A stretch of 30,479 bases of DNA from Legionellales bacterium UBA4759 (GTDB lineage Bacteria > Pseudomonadota > Gammaproteobacteria > Legionellales > Legionellaceae). Under the pieces are notes generated by a model. That model saw nothing but the letters and a program-made list of their open reading frames with translations. It did not search any database and was not told where the DNA came from. Shown here piece after piece: positions 6,732 to 16,460 of the stretch. Both the position numbers and the translations under genes were made by a program. The stretch spans positions 1 through 30,479 of the forward strand of contig DHHZ01000062.1 of NCBI GenBank assembly GCA_002403515.1, in the 5' to 3' direction. Within the stretch, counting starts at the first letter, position 1. Every line of letters begins with the position of its first letter.

Positions 6732-7284
6732 TTTTGAAAAAAATGATGATATGGGCAATGCTTTTATATACATTAGTATTTCCAAACAAGTGTTGAGTTG
6801 TTATTATCGCGACAATTGTTTGGCAAGTTATTCAATATCCTCTGGTAAAAATGGTGTTGGAGAGTTGGAAAATTCTGAATGTACTCCGCGAGGCTGGCAT
6901 GACGTAGCTGATGTGATTGGTTTAGATGCCCCTTTGCATGCTATTTTTGTTGGCAGAGTATGGACGGGTAAAATATACTCTAAGGACCTAGAGTTGCAAT
7001 TTCCAAATCGTGATTGGATACTCACACGCATATTAAGATTATCAGGTCTGGAACCTGGCTATAATTTGGGTGGACGAGTAGATACATATAATCGATATAT
7101 TTATATTCATGGAACCTCAGATGAAGAAAATCTTGGCGTTCCTCGTTCTCATGGTTGTATTCGTATGCACAACCGTGATGTGATAGAATTGGCAAATTGG
7201 GCAAAAAAAGGAATGAAAGTTTTTATTGATGAATCATTCACAGATTGCCCAGAGAAATTAAACAATTGGAGTAAAGAATCATGA
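6724..7284 (+). CDS. L,D-transpeptidase (YkuD) domain protein without a signal peptide
   Basis: This 186-residue protein is nearly all YkuD domain. The catalytic signature is complete: IHGTSDEENLG with His129, then SHGCIRM with His143 and Cys145. Such enzymes make or edit 3-3 cross-links in peptidoglycan or attach proteins to it, outside the cytoplasmic membrane. Neither possible start (ATG 6724 or ATG 6751) gives a signal peptide, membrane helix or LysM domain, which is odd. Its start overlaps the dehydrogenase stop and its stop overlaps the glutamate dehydrogenase start (ATGA), so it sits translationally coupled inside a metabolic operon. Ribosome-binding sites for both starts are weak. Confidence 0.88.
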   Translation: MINFEKNDDMGNAFIYISISKQVLSCYYRDNCLASYSISSGKNGVGELENSECTPRGWHDVADVIGLDAPLHAIFVGRVWTGKIYSKDLELQFPNRDWILTRILRLSGLEPGYNLGGRVDTYNRYIYIHGTSDEENLGVPRSHGCIRMHNRDVIELANWAKKGMKVFIDESFTDCPEKLNNWSKES

Positions 7285-10200
7285 CAATGGCAATGCATTC
7301 AGATAAACAAAGCATCCTGAACGCAGTTTGTGAACAAATTACCAAAAAGTTATCAAAAGACGAAGCTTTATTGTGTTGCGAATTTACTAAACAGTTTTTT
7401 GGTACCATGTCGACCGATGACATCAAGCAATGGTCTATAGATGATTTGTATGGTGCCGCGTTAAATTTCTGGAATCTGATTGAAAAGAAAAAAACTGAAA
7501 ACATCAAAATCAAGATTTATAACCCTGACTATGAGCAATATGGTTGGAAGTCGACACATACTGTGCTCGAGGTTTTAACTGATGATTCACCATTTTTGGT
7601 TGAAAGCATACGCAATACCATTAATAAAATGGGATTTGTTTTACATCTTGCTGTGAATATGGGCGGAATTCGCGTGCTACGCGATGCGCAAGGGGTGATT
7701 GAAAAAATTATTTCCAAGGATGCCAAAACTGATTCTTATGCATTAGAAGCCCCCATGTTTTTTCTCATTGATAGACAAACCGATGAAAAAATTTTGAAAT
7801 GCTTAGAAGAAGAACTCAAAAAAGTATTGTTGGATGTACATTTGGTTGTCAAAGACTGGATGCCAATGCGTGAAGGTGTCGTCGCCATGATCGACGAATT
7901 GAATACTGCTAAATCCTTCTGCGAGCAAGATGATGTTTTAGAGTCTCAAGAGTTTTTAAAATGGGTAGAAAATCATCATTTTACATTGATGGGATTAAGA
8001 GACTTTAATCTTGTAAAAAATAATAATCAGTTAATTTTAGAACCAGTTTCAGGTTCAGGTTTAGGTATCCTCAGTGATGGTCGTCCTGAAGCGCACTCTA
8101 TCAATTTAACTGAACTGCCTAAGGAAGCTCAAAAGTTTTTCTTATCCAAAAATATCATTACCATTTCTAAATCAGAATTAAAATCAACAGTTCACCGCAA
8201 CACCTTTATGGATACCATTAGTATCAAACGTTTTAATAAACAAGGTGATGTCATTGGTGAAAGAATATTATATGGCTTCTTTACCTCGGCTGCTTACTAT
8301 TCACACATCAGAGATATTCCATTACTTCGTCAAAAAGTAAAAAGAATTCTTGATAACTCAAAATTAGATCCACGTTCGCATGCTGGACGTGTATTGATTA
8401 ATATCTTGGAAACCATGCCTCGTGATGATTTAATTCAAGGCACTGAGCATGAGCTTCTTGAAATATCACAAGGTATTTTTCACCTCCAAGATAGAAAACG
8501 TATTCGTTTATTCACACGTTATGATGCCTTTAACCGTTTCTTGTCTTGTTTGGTTTATGTTCCTAAAGAACGATATAACACAGAATTGCGAAAAGAGATG
8601 GAAGATGTTTTGAAAGAAACTGTCGATTTCACCTCTATTATTTTTTCCACCATGTTCTCTGAATCTGTATTGGCGAGAATTCATTTTAACATCCAACTTA
8701 AAAAAGGTGCTCATCGTTTAAGTGTACAAGCATTCCATGATGTTGAACAAAAATTAATTGAAATAGGGCGTACATGGGGTGATGACCTCCAAACATTTTT
8801 AAATGAACATTATGGTGAAGAACAAGGGAACATTTTAAATAATCGTTATCGAAATGCTTTTTCTGCTGGTTATATCAGTCAATTTAATGCCCATGTTGCT
8901 GTTGTCGATATTAAATATCTAGAATTGTTAGATGATAAACATCGATTACAAATGAATTTCTATCGTGAGTTAGATGATACAGATGGTTTCTTTAGATTAA
9001 AGCTTTATCAAAAAGACAATACCATTCCTTTGTCAGATGTATTACCAATTATTGAAAATATGGGACTTAGAGCAATTAGCGAAAGACCTTTCCCATTAAA
9101 ATTAGAAAGTGGAGAAATTTTCTGGATTAACGAATTTACCATGTCTTATCCGGCTATGGATAACTTAGATATAAACGAAATTCGTGAAAATTTCCAAACT
9201 GCATTCCAAAAAATTTGGAATGGTGATGCAGAAAATGATGGTTTTAACAAACTTGTTTTGGCCTCTGGTTTGGATTGGCGTCAGGTCATGATGTTAAGAG
9301 CATATGCTAAATACTTTAAACAAATGGGTATTACTTATTCTCATGACTACATTGAATCAGCCTTATTGCACAATGTTGACTTGGCAAAAAAACTGTCTGC
9401 ATATTTTGAAGCGCGTTTTAATCCTGAATTTGTGGGGGATAGAACCGCAGCGCAAAATCATTTGTATGAAGAAATGCTTGTCGATTTAGAACATGTTTCT
9501 AATTTAGACGAGGATAAAATTATTCGACAGTATATTGCAATTATTAAACATACATTAAGAACCAATTTCTATCAACGCAATCCTTTGGGAGAGTTTAAAT
9601 CATACGCGAGCTTCAAGTTCTTTAGTCGTGATATTCCAAACATGCCTAAACCTTTCCCCAAATATGAAATATTTGTTTACTCTCCACGATTTGAGGGTAT
9701 TCATCTACGTTGTAGCGAAGTTGCACGTGGTGGACTCCGTTGGTCTGATAGAAAAGAAGATTTTAGAACAGAAGTTCTTGGCTTAATGAAAGCCCAGCAA
9801 GTTAAAAATGCTGTGATTGTACCTAATGGTGCAAAAGGTGGATTTGTGCCTAAATGTTTAGACCAAATGACCAATCGCGATGAGGTTTGGGCAGAAGGTG
9901 TTGCATGCTATCAATCATTTATTCGTAGTTTATTGGATATCACGGATAATTATGTAGAAAACGAAATTGTTCGTCCAATAGATGTGATTCCTTATGATGA
10001 ACCAGATCCTTATTTAGTTGTTGCAGCTGATAAAGGAACTGCTACATTTTCGGATTATGCGAATGCGATTTCAAAAGAATATAATTTCTGGTTAGGTGAT
10101 GCTTTTGCCTCAGGTGGTTCTAATGGTTACGATCATAAAAAAATGGGTATTACCGCTAGAGGCGCATGGGAATCTGTTAAACGTCATTTTTATTACTTAG

Positions 10201-12164
10201 GTAAAGATATTCAAACTACAGCTTTTACTGTTGTTGGTATTGGTGACTTGGCTGGTGACGTATTTGGTAATGGTATGTTGCTCTCTGAATACATTCAATT
10301 GGTTGCAGCATTTAACCACATGCATATCTTCTTAGATCCAAATCCAGATACAGCAATTAGTTTCAAAGAACGCCAACGTATGTTTAATTTACCACGTTCT
10401 ACTTGGGCTGATTACGATGCAAGCACAATTTCAACCGGTGGTGGCGTTTTCAGTCGCAGTGCGAAATATATTCCAATTTCACCAGAAGTTGCAAAACGTT
10501 TAAATATCCAAGAAGAGCGATTAGAGCCTAATGAATTAATTAAAAAAATTCTAACTTCTTCAGTTGAGTTATTGTGGAGTGGTGGTATTGGTACATTCGT
10601 TAAATCAACCAAAGAATCAAATCTTGATGTTGGTGATCGTTCAAATGATGCCATACGTGTGAATGCAAGCGTCTTAAAATGTAAAGTTGTAGGTGAGGGT
10701 GGTAACTTAGGTTTTACCCAGAAAGGACGTATTGAGTACGCTCTTCGTGGTGGTCGAATTTATACCGACTTCATTGATAACTCGGGTGGTGTAAGCTGTT
10801 CAGATAAAGAAGTGAATATTAAAATCTTATTAGACGGTTTGGTCAAAAACGGTGATTTAACTCTCAAACAACGAGACGTGCTTTTGAGTGATATGACCGA
10901 AGAGGTTGCAGGCTTAGTCTTAAGAGAAAATGATCAACAAACCAAAGCTATCAGCTTATTGGCCTCACAAGCTTCAAAACAAGTTGATTTGCATATCCGA
11001 TACATGGATGCTTTAGAAAAATCAGGTAAATTGGATAGACGTATAGAATTTTTACCTTCAACGCAAACTTTATTAGAACGTAAGCAAAATGATAAAGGAT
11101 TAAGTATTCCTGAAATTGCTGTATTGAATTGTTACAGTAAGATTCTTTTAAAAGAAGATATTTTAGCAAGTAACGTTCCTGAAGAGTCATATTTTGAAGA
11201 CGTTTTGGTAAGTTATTTCCCCAAATTACTTGCTAAAAAATATGCTGCATCAATGCAACATCACCCATTAAAACGAGAGATTATTGCAACCAAAATTAGT
11301 AATTTAATCGTTAATGAAATGGGCTTTACATTTATATATCGTTTGCAAGATGAGACAGGTGCGCCAGCTTCAGCTATCGTATCGGCCTATTTAATTGCAA
11401 GAAGTGTATTAAAAATGGATGATACGCTCAGTAGTCTTGAGTTATTACAACATTCGATTTCAGCGCAATCCATGGTCGAAGTTCAAATGTTACATATTCG
11501 CTTATTACGACGATTAACCCGTTGGTTATTAAGAACTGAACGCCGACGTTTGAATATTCAAGCAACCATTGATAAATACAATGCGAATGTACAAACCTTT
11601 AGAATGATTTTGCCAACTATTTTGAGTGAGCGTTATAAAGCGTATTTTGATAATCGCGTTGCAGAGTTCATGGATAAAGGTATTCCTGAAACCATCAGCC
11701 AATCTTTAGCGACTATCAATGGTATGTTCGCGATATTTGATATTGTTGAAATTTCATTCAAGAAATCCGTATCGATTGAAACAGCAGCGGCAGCATTCTT
11801 TGCTGTTGGTGATTTCTTGCAATTGGATTATGTTCGATTACAAATTATCGGTCACAGCGCTGAAAATCAATGGGAGTCTTTATCTCGTGAAGCGATTCGG
11901 GATGATTTAGATGATCAGCAACGTCAATTGACTGAAACTGTCTTAAATGATGGTGATGATTTCATTGCGTTTTCAAGACACTTGAAAGAATGGTCAGCAA
12001 CCCATGGTGGTTTGATTGAGCGTTGGCATCATTTGTTAGAAAATTTAAGAACTTGCAATACTTTATCGTACACCATGTTCTTTGTAGCAATTCGTGATTT
12101 GCTTGACTTAACACAAACTGCTATGCAAAGATGTGCTGATGGAGAAACTTGTGAGTTTTTCTAG
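7281..12164 (+). CDS. gdhB: Large (180-kDa class) NAD-specific glutamate dehydrogenase
   Basis: This 1,627-residue protein catalyses reversible oxidative deamination of glutamate to 2-oxoglutarate, mostly catabolic. The N-terminal half holds ACT-like regulatory regions (for example PFLVESIRNTINKMG near 95-115). The catalytic ELFV domain spans roughly 700-1230 with EVARGGLRWSDR, the lysine in PNGAKGGF (Lys852) and FASGGSNGYDHKKMGITARGAW divided over two motifs, then the nucleotide-binding VVGIGDLAGDVFGNG. A helical C-terminal domain follows. Length matches the roughly 1,600-residue Pseudomonas and Streptomyces enzymes. No frameshift is seen. It starts within the ATGA overlap with the YkuD gene; cytochrome b561 follows after 39 bases. 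Confidence 0.96.
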   Translation: MTMAMHSDKQSILNAVCEQITKKLSKDEALLCCEFTKQFFGTMSTDDIKQWSIDDLYGAALNFWNLIEKKKTENIKIKIYNPDYEQYGWKSTHTVLEVLTDDSPFLVESIRNTINKMGFVLHLAVNMGGIRVLRDAQGVIEKIISKDAKTDSYALEAPMFFLIDRQTDEKILKCLEEELKKVLLDVHLVVKDWMPMREGVVAMIDELNTAKSFCEQDDVLESQEFLKWVENHHFTLMGLRDFNLVKNNNQLILEPVSGSGLGILSDGRPEAHSINLTELPKEAQKFFLSKNIITISKSELKSTVHRNTFMDTISIKRFNKQGDVIGERILYGFFTSAAYYSHIRDIPLLRQKVKRILDNSKLDPRSHAGRVLINILETMPRDDLIQGTEHELLEISQGIFHLQDRKRIRLFTRYDAFNRFLSCLVYVPKERYNTELRKEMEDVLKETVDFTSIIFSTMFSESVLARIHFNIQLKKGAHRLSVQAFHDVEQKLIEIGRTWGDDLQTFLNEHYGEEQGNILNNRYRNAFSAGYISQFNAHVAVVDIKYLELLDDKHRLQMNFYRELDDTDGFFRLKLYQKDNTIPLSDVLPIIENMGLRAISERPFPLKLESGEIFWINEFTMSYPAMDNLDINEIRENFQTAFQKIWNGDAENDGFNKLVLASGLDWRQVMMLRAYAKYFKQMGITYSHDYIESALLHNVDLAKKLSAYFEARFNPEFVGDRTAAQNHLYEEMLVDLEHVSNLDEDKIIRQYIAIIKHTLRTNFYQRNPLGEFKSYASFKFFSRDIPNMPKPFPKYEIFVYSPRFEGIHLRCSEVARGGLRWSDRKEDFRTEVLGLMKAQQVKNAVIVPNGAKGGFVPKCLDQMTNRDEVWAEGVACYQSFIRSLLDITDNYVENEIVRPIDVIPYDEPDPYLVVAADKGTATFSDYANAISKEYNFWLGDAFASGGSNGYDHKKMGITARGAWESVKRHFYYLGKDIQTTAFTVVGIGDLAGDVFGNGMLLSEYIQLVAAFNHMHIFLDPNPDTAISFKERQRMFNLPRSTWADYDASTISTGGGVFSRSAKYIPISPEVAKRLNIQEERLEPNELIKKILTSSVELLWSGGIGTFVKSTKESNLDVGDRSNDAIRVNASVLKCKVVGEGGNLGFTQKGRIEYALRGGRIYTDFIDNSGGVSCSDKEVNIKILLDGLVKNGDLTLKQRDVLLSDMTEEVAGLVLRENDQQTKAISLLASQASKQVDLHIRYMDALEKSGKLDRRIEFLPSTQTLLERKQNDKGLSIPEIAVLNCYSKILLKEDILASNVPEESYFEDVLVSYFPKLLAKKYAASMQHHPLKREIIATKISNLIVNEMGFTFIYRLQDETGAPASAIVSAYLIARSVLKMDDTLSSLELLQHSISAQSMVEVQMLHIRLLRRLTRWLLRTERRRLNIQATIDKYNANVQTFRMILPTILSERYKAYFDNRVAEFMDKGIPETISQSLATINGMFAIFDIVEISFKKSVSIETAAAAFFAVGDFLQLDYVRLQIIGHSAENQWESLSREAIRDDLDDQQRQLTETVLNDGDDFIAFSRHLKEWSATHGGLIERWHHLLENLRTCNTLSYTMFFVAIRDLLDLTQTAMQRCADGETCEFF

Positions 12165-12203
12165 AGTTTAGGACTAATAATTATAAAAACAAGGATGTTT
12201 CCT

Positions 12204-12752
12204 ATGACCAATTATTCTTTTCGTAGCCAAGTGCTACATGCAACCATTGCCATTATGGTTTTAGGATTAATGGCAATTGGGATGTCTTTTGCTTTTTTAC
12301 CGGATACATTTTATTTTTGGCATAAATCATTTGGTTTATTGGTTTTATTCCTTATGGTTTTTAGAGTCTATTTTATTTTCAAAGATGGGCGTCCCAATTT
12401 GCCGAATAAGCTCCCATTCTGGGAAAGAAAACTTGCTCGTTTTGTGCAATATAGTTTTTATTTTGTTTTAATTCTTATGCCATTGTCTGGGTGGATAATG
12501 AGCACTGCAGAGGGTTATATTCCAAGTTTTTTTGGGATTGATAATTTTGCTTTTCCTGGCATTGAAAAAAATAAAGAGATTGCTCATTTCTTTAAAGAGT
12601 CACATTATTATCTTGCTTGGATCATCGGTGGCTTAATTGTTTTGCATATTATGGGTAATCTAAAACACTTATTTATCAATAAAGATGGGATTGTTGGGCG
12701 TATGTGGAACTTTGAGAGACAGACTCTAAAGTCTAGCAGAAAAAAAATCTAA
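12204..12752 (+). CDS. Cytochrome b561 (CybB-type)
   Basis: This is a 182-residue inner-membrane dihaem cytochrome with four helices, at about 10-30, 40-58, 80-100 and 135-153. Candidate haem ligands are His12, His40, His134 and His148; the 14-residue spacing of the last pair is typical. The proteins pass electrons from ubiquinol, sometimes to superoxide. An ATG at 12195 touches the AAGG Shine-Dalgarno sequence, so it cannot be the start; AAGGA to ATG 12204 leaves 8 bases, which fits. No terminator separates it from gdhB, so it may be transcribed with it. Confidence 0.9.
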   Translation: MTNYSFRSQVLHATIAIMVLGLMAIGMSFAFLPDTFYFWHKSFGLLVLFLMVFRVYFIFKDGRPNLPNKLPFWERKLARFVQYSFYFVLILMPLSGWIMSTAEGYIPSFFGIDNFAFPGIEKNKEIAHFFKESHYYLAWIIGGLIVLHIMGNLKHLFINKDGIVGRMWNFERQTLKSSRKKI

Positions 12753-12758
12753 TATCTT

Positions 12759-12786
12759 CATGGCGAAATCCTAGATTTCGCCCATG
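12759..12786. terminator. Hairpin after cytochrome b561, terminator-like
   Basis: CATGGCGAAATC and GATTTCGCCCATG pair with one bulged G around a CTA loop, 6 bases after the stop. There is no strong T-run (ATTACTCATCTTTT follows), so it may act as a weak or Rho-aided terminator or protect the 3' end. Confidence 0.45.
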
Positions 12787-12808
12787 ATTACTCATCTTTT
12801 AAAACAAA

Positions 12809-12837
12809 TTGAATGTAAGTTGCTCATGTAATATAAT
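12809..12837 (+). promoter_or_regulatory. Strong sigma70 promoter of the HtrA-type protease gene
   Basis: TTGAAT (12809-12814), exactly 17 bases, then a perfect TATAAT (12832-12837). Transcription should start near 12844, leaving a leader of about 32 bases. I see no sigmaE-like element, so the gene is probably expressed constitutively. Confidence 0.8.
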
Positions 12838-12875
12838 AAGCTCACGTTTTAATTGGTTCGGATGTAATTTGTAAA

Positions 12876-13937
12876 ATGAAAATCTATAAGTATTTATTTA
12901 CACCACTTTGCTTGTTATCTTTAAATTCCTTTGCTCAAACTCCGCAATTGTTATCAGAAGAAAAAAATACCATAGCTGTATTTCAAAAAGCTTCTCCTCG
13001 CGTTGCTTTTATTCATCGTTTAACCACTGTTGTTGATCCTTTTCATCAATCGTTTGAAGTCAAAGAATCAGGCTCAGGTTCTGGAATTTTGTGGGATAAC
13101 AAAGGCCATGTCATCACTAATTTTCATGTGATTCGAGGTGCTGATAAATTTTCAGTAACCCTCAATGGCATTACCGCGGATGCAACAGTAATTGGTTATG
13201 AACCACGTAAGGATATAGCAGTTTTAGAAATACGTCAGAAAAAATTATTAGATAAAATTATAAATATTGGTCCTATGGAAATTGCACCAACTTCAGCATT
13301 GCAAGTTGGACAAAAGGCATTAGCTATCGGAAACCCTTTTGGTTTTGACCAAAGTTTAACTGTTGGGGTGATTTCAGCCTTAGGTCGACAAGTTCCAGGT
13401 GTTGGTGGTGTAAAAATTCATGACATGATTCAAACCGATGCGTCTATCAATCCAGGTAATTCTGGTGGACCATTACTGGATAGCAATGGTCGATTAATTG
13501 GTATGAATACCGCTATTTTTTCCGAATCTGGAAATTCAGCGGGTGTTGGTTTTGCTGTACCGGCTACCGAAATAGAACATATTGTTAAACAAATCATTCA
13601 AAATGGACGTGTTAAATTAGCAGGTCTTGGTATTCAACCAGTGGCACCAAGTATTGCAAATCATTTCGGCATCAAAAAAGGGATTTTAGTTGCGGATGTG
13701 ATGCCAGGTACGCCTGCCCAACAAGCAGGTATCATTGCTACTCACCGTGATGGAATTGGTCGGATTGTCTTAGGTGATATTATCATAGCTCTTAATGGTC
13801 ATCCTGTTAAAAACTATGATGAGCTTTATCATTTATTAAGCCATATCGAGATTGGTACAGTTGTTGAATTAACAGTCGTTCGTCATGGTTCGCCAATATC
13901 GTTAAAGATTAAAACCATTGATATTGGCGCTTATTAA
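12876..13937 (+). CDS. Periplasmic HtrA/DegP-family serine protease, single PDZ
   Basis: This 353-residue protease has a signal sequence (MKIYKYLFTPLCLLSLNSFA). The trypsin-like domain carries the full triad: His84 in TNFHVIRG, Asp113 in RKDIAVLE and Ser196 in NPGNSGGPLL. One PDZ domain fills about 250-345 (VADVMPGTPAQQAGI, GDIIIALNG). One PDZ domain matches the DegS-like arrangement or the short HtrA proteins of plants and some proteobacteria; DegP has two. A removable signal peptide argues for a soluble periplasmic protein. Its role is probably degradation or sensing of misfolded envelope proteins. It ends one base from the convergent M13 peptidase gene with no terminator visible. Confidence 0.94.
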   Translation: MKIYKYLFTPLCLLSLNSFAQTPQLLSEEKNTIAVFQKASPRVAFIHRLTTVVDPFHQSFEVKESGSGSGILWDNKGHVITNFHVIRGADKFSVTLNGITADATVIGYEPRKDIAVLEIRQKKLLDKIINIGPMEIAPTSALQVGQKALAIGNPFGFDQSLTVGVISALGRQVPGVGGVKIHDMIQTDASINPGNSGGPLLDSNGRLIGMNTAIFSESGNSAGVGFAVPATEIEHIVKQIIQNGRVKLAGLGIQPVAPSIANHFGIKKGILVADVMPGTPAQQAGIIATHRDGIGRIVLGDIIIALNGHPVKNYDELYHLLSHIEIGTVVELTVVRHGSPISLKIKTIDIGAY

Positions 13938-13938
13938 T

Positions 13939-15948
13939 TTAGAAAAAATGACACATGTTATCAATGTTGTCTTGTGAAATATTAAAAGCTTTGTAAAAGC
14001 CTGGTATGTTTCTGAGTGTGCCATTGACCCTTAAGTTCATGGGGGGATGAGGGTCTGTAAGCGCTCTTTTGAGTGCTTCCTCATTTCTTATTTTTGATGC
14101 CCAAATATGTCCATAACCAATAAAGTATTGTTGTTCAGGAGAAAATGCCTCTATGGATAAGTCTTCTTTGGCTTCATTGCTTTGCTTATAAGCATTGAAT
14201 GCAAGATTGACGCCCATGAGATCAGCTATTGCTTCACCACTTACTAATTTTCCGTTTAAATGTCTGTGTTTGGTTCCTTGGACGGGGTAGCTTGAAAACT
14301 GTTGGACGATGCAAGATACTTTTTCTTGATAAGTCTCCCAATCTTTTTTTGTCCACCATTGATGAAATTGTCCTTTTTCATTGAATTGGGCGCCCATATC
14401 ATCAAAACCATGCGAGAGTTCGTGACCAATGACGGTACCAATGCCGCCATAGTTTATTGCATTACTGGCATTAATATCAAAAAACGGTGCTTGTAAAATG
14501 CCAAGTGGTATGTTGATACGATTTTGAGCGATATCATAGTAGGCATTAATCGATTGTGGGCTCATATCCCATTCATTGTCATCCATAGGTTTGCCAATTT
14601 TATTAAGCATTCTTTGGGTTTCAAATTGGGATAGTGCTAGAGCATTTTGAACATAACTTTGTTTTTTTATATTTAGCGGTTTGTAGTCAATTTCAAAATG
14701 ATTAAATCCTACTCGAGATTTCATATGCTCTAATTTAATCAAAGCTTGTCTTTTCGTATCTGATGAAAGCCATGAGCTATTCATCAGATGAATACGCATT
14801 TGTTGTTTAACATTATTAATAATTGCATTGGTTTTTTGAATTTCACCGTCACGACTGTATCTGGCAACATATAAATCACCAACAGCGAACCCAAGAAAAT
14901 GATTGAGTTCTTTTACTACGATTTCCCAGCGTGTAGGGCAACTTAAACTACCGGATATTTCCATACTCAATTGACAATAGGGCTTACTAAAAGCAATATT
15001 TAGATTCTGGGCATAAACAAAAATGACTTGTGCTATTAAATAGTTTTTAATTTTTTTATTGTCTAATTGTGCTAGGTAATTATTTAAGCTTTCTAAATAA
15101 TTGGGTGTGTAATTATTGATAGTGAAATTATTGGCAAGTTTTCTTTTTGAAAAATACTCATTTAAGTAAAGATTATGATATTGTTTTGTTAATTCTTTAG
15201 ATGATATTTGATTATCAATATTTTGTGGATTTCTGAAATAATCTTCAGGTTTAAATAATTCAGCCAATTTTTTTTCAATTTCAAATGTATCGTTCACTGC
15301 TTGATTGGCCTGACGTTCAGTATACTTTTGTTCTAAAAATATCGTTTTTAAAAATGCGCGGTATTTGTCTTGTAGTTTTTTGGCCTCTTTTGTTTCTTTT
15401 AAATAATAATCACGATGCGGAAGATTTAATCCGCTTTGTACAATCACACCAATATTTTGTTTAGGGCGATGCATATCTGGTGTAGAACTTACACCATAAA
15501 ATGCATCAATTCCTAAGCCGTGTAAATCAGCCAGCAATAAAGACAATTCCTTTAAATTTTGATAAGCCAAAATTTTTTGAATGATGGGTTGTAAGGGTTT
15601 TGAATTCACTTCCTCAATTGTTTTTGTATCGAGGCCACTTTGATAAAACTCATAAATTTGTTGATTGATTCTTTGTTTATATTCCTTTTGTTTGGGGAGT
15701 GTGGCAATCATGTCTTTAATTTGGAGACTGACTTTCTTGTCTAGTTTTTCAAAAATGCTCCATCGACCGTAATCTTTCGGAATGGGATTATTTTTTATCC
15801 AATTGGCATTTGCATAGGAGAAAAAATCTTTCGAAGGTGGTATTTGGGTATCCATCCAATTGAGGTATAAAAATTCAGAACTTTGAGCTTGCGTGGTTTG
15901 AAAAATCAAAAAAAAGGCACTTAGTTTTAATACAGAATTCTTTGACAT
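13939..15948 (-). CDS. M13-family (neprilysin/PepO-like) zinc metallopeptidase
   Basis: This 669-residue protein has a signal peptide (MSKNSVLKLSAFFLIFQTTQA) and is probably periplasmic or exported. Zinc ligands are intact: HELSH at His509-His513 within VIGHELSHGFDD, and GEAIADLMG with Glu572 and Asp576. Other M13 marks are NAYYDIAQNRINIPLGILQ and the terminal RVNGTLRN (substrate-binding Arg) with a final Cys near the C-terminus. Members cut peptides of moderate size. The DDMGAQ block after the HELSH motif is standard. The gene is monocistronic, divergent from the cold-shock gene, and its ribosome-binding site is weak. Confidence 0.95.
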   Translation of the reverse strand: MSKNSVLKLSAFFLIFQTTQAQSSEFLYLNWMDTQIPPSKDFFSYANANWIKNNPIPKDYGRWSIFEKLDKKVSLQIKDMIATLPKQKEYKQRINQQIYEFYQSGLDTKTIEEVNSKPLQPIIQKILAYQNLKELSLLLADLHGLGIDAFYGVSSTPDMHRPKQNIGVIVQSGLNLPHRDYYLKETKEAKKLQDKYRAFLKTIFLEQKYTERQANQAVNDTFEIEKKLAELFKPEDYFRNPQNIDNQISSKELTKQYHNLYLNEYFSKRKLANNFTINNYTPNYLESLNNYLAQLDNKKIKNYLIAQVIFVYAQNLNIAFSKPYCQLSMEISGSLSCPTRWEIVVKELNHFLGFAVGDLYVARYSRDGEIQKTNAIINNVKQQMRIHLMNSSWLSSDTKRQALIKLEHMKSRVGFNHFEIDYKPLNIKKQSYVQNALALSQFETQRMLNKIGKPMDDNEWDMSPQSINAYYDIAQNRINIPLGILQAPFFDINASNAINYGGIGTVIGHELSHGFDDMGAQFNEKGQFHQWWTKKDWETYQEKVSCIVQQFSSYPVQGTKHRHLNGKLVSGEAIADLMGVNLAFNAYKQSNEAKEDLSIEAFSPEQQYFIGYGHIWASKIRNEEALKRALTDPHPPMNLRVNGTLRNIPGFYKAFNISQDNIDNMCHFF

Positions 15949-16053
15949 GGTTTTTCTTATAATTATCGTGGTGAAATTTACTATAAAAGCCTGTTAGTAA
16001 TTAGTCAATTTCATGAATAATTAATTTTTTTGTATTTTCACTACGAAAAAAGG

Positions 16054-16081
16054 TTAACAATCGAAAAAAAACTGGTATTCT
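16054..16081 (+). promoter_or_regulatory. Candidate promoter of the cold-shock gene
   Basis: TTAACA (16054-16059; 5 of 6), 16 bases, TATTCT (16076-16081; 4 of 6). It would give an 85-90 base U-rich 5' leader, in keeping with the long leaders of CspA-type mRNAs. Confidence 0.4.
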
Positions 16082-16174
16082 GTAATTATGTCATTGGCTT
16101 TTCAGTGATGTTTTAATTGTTTTTAAACAGTTAAATGTTTTTTTAGTTAATATTGTAAAAAAGGGGATCGCGAA

Positions 16175-16402
16175 ATGTCGCAAAGAGAAATTGGACAAGT
16201 AAAATGGTTCAATGAAAAAAAAGGATTTGGGTTTATCGTTAATCAAAATGGCGATGACATTTTTGTTCATTATAAAGATATCCAAGGCACCGGTTTTAAA
16301 ACACTTCATGAAAACGATTCAGTAAGTTACATTATTGATCGTGGCCCTAAAGGGTTAAAAGCTCAGGATGTGATGCGAATCGCCGAAAGCGCTGAGGCTT
16401 AA
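16175..16402 (+). CDS. Cold-shock domain protein (CspA family)
   Basis: This 75-residue single cold-shock domain contains both nucleic-acid motifs, RNP1 (KGFGFIV) and RNP2 (DIFVHY), plus the opening GQVKWFNEKKG. These proteins bind single-stranded RNA or DNA and melt mRNA structure. The C-terminus (AQDVMRIAESAEA) is slightly longer and more acidic than in CspA. AAGGGGATCGCGAA precedes the ATG. The gene has its own terminator immediately downstream. Many bacteria carry several copies, so the exact paralogue cannot be named. Confidence 0.95.
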   Translation: MSQREIGQVKWFNEKKGFGFIVNQNGDDIFVHYKDIQGTGFKTLHENDSVSYIIDRGPKGLKAQDVMRIAESAEA

Positions 16403-16423
16403 TCGGGTCGTTGAAAAATCATG

Positions 16424-16449
16424 AAGGGGATTTTATCCCCTTTTTTTTT
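16424..16449 (+). terminator. Rho-independent terminator after the cold-shock gene
   Basis: AAGGGGAT and ATCCCCTT form an 8-bp stem with a TTT loop followed by nine T. The T-run ends just before the AGGGGTGA ribosome-binding site of the phospholipase gene. Confidence 0.9.
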
Positions 16450-16460
16450 AGGGGTGAAAT

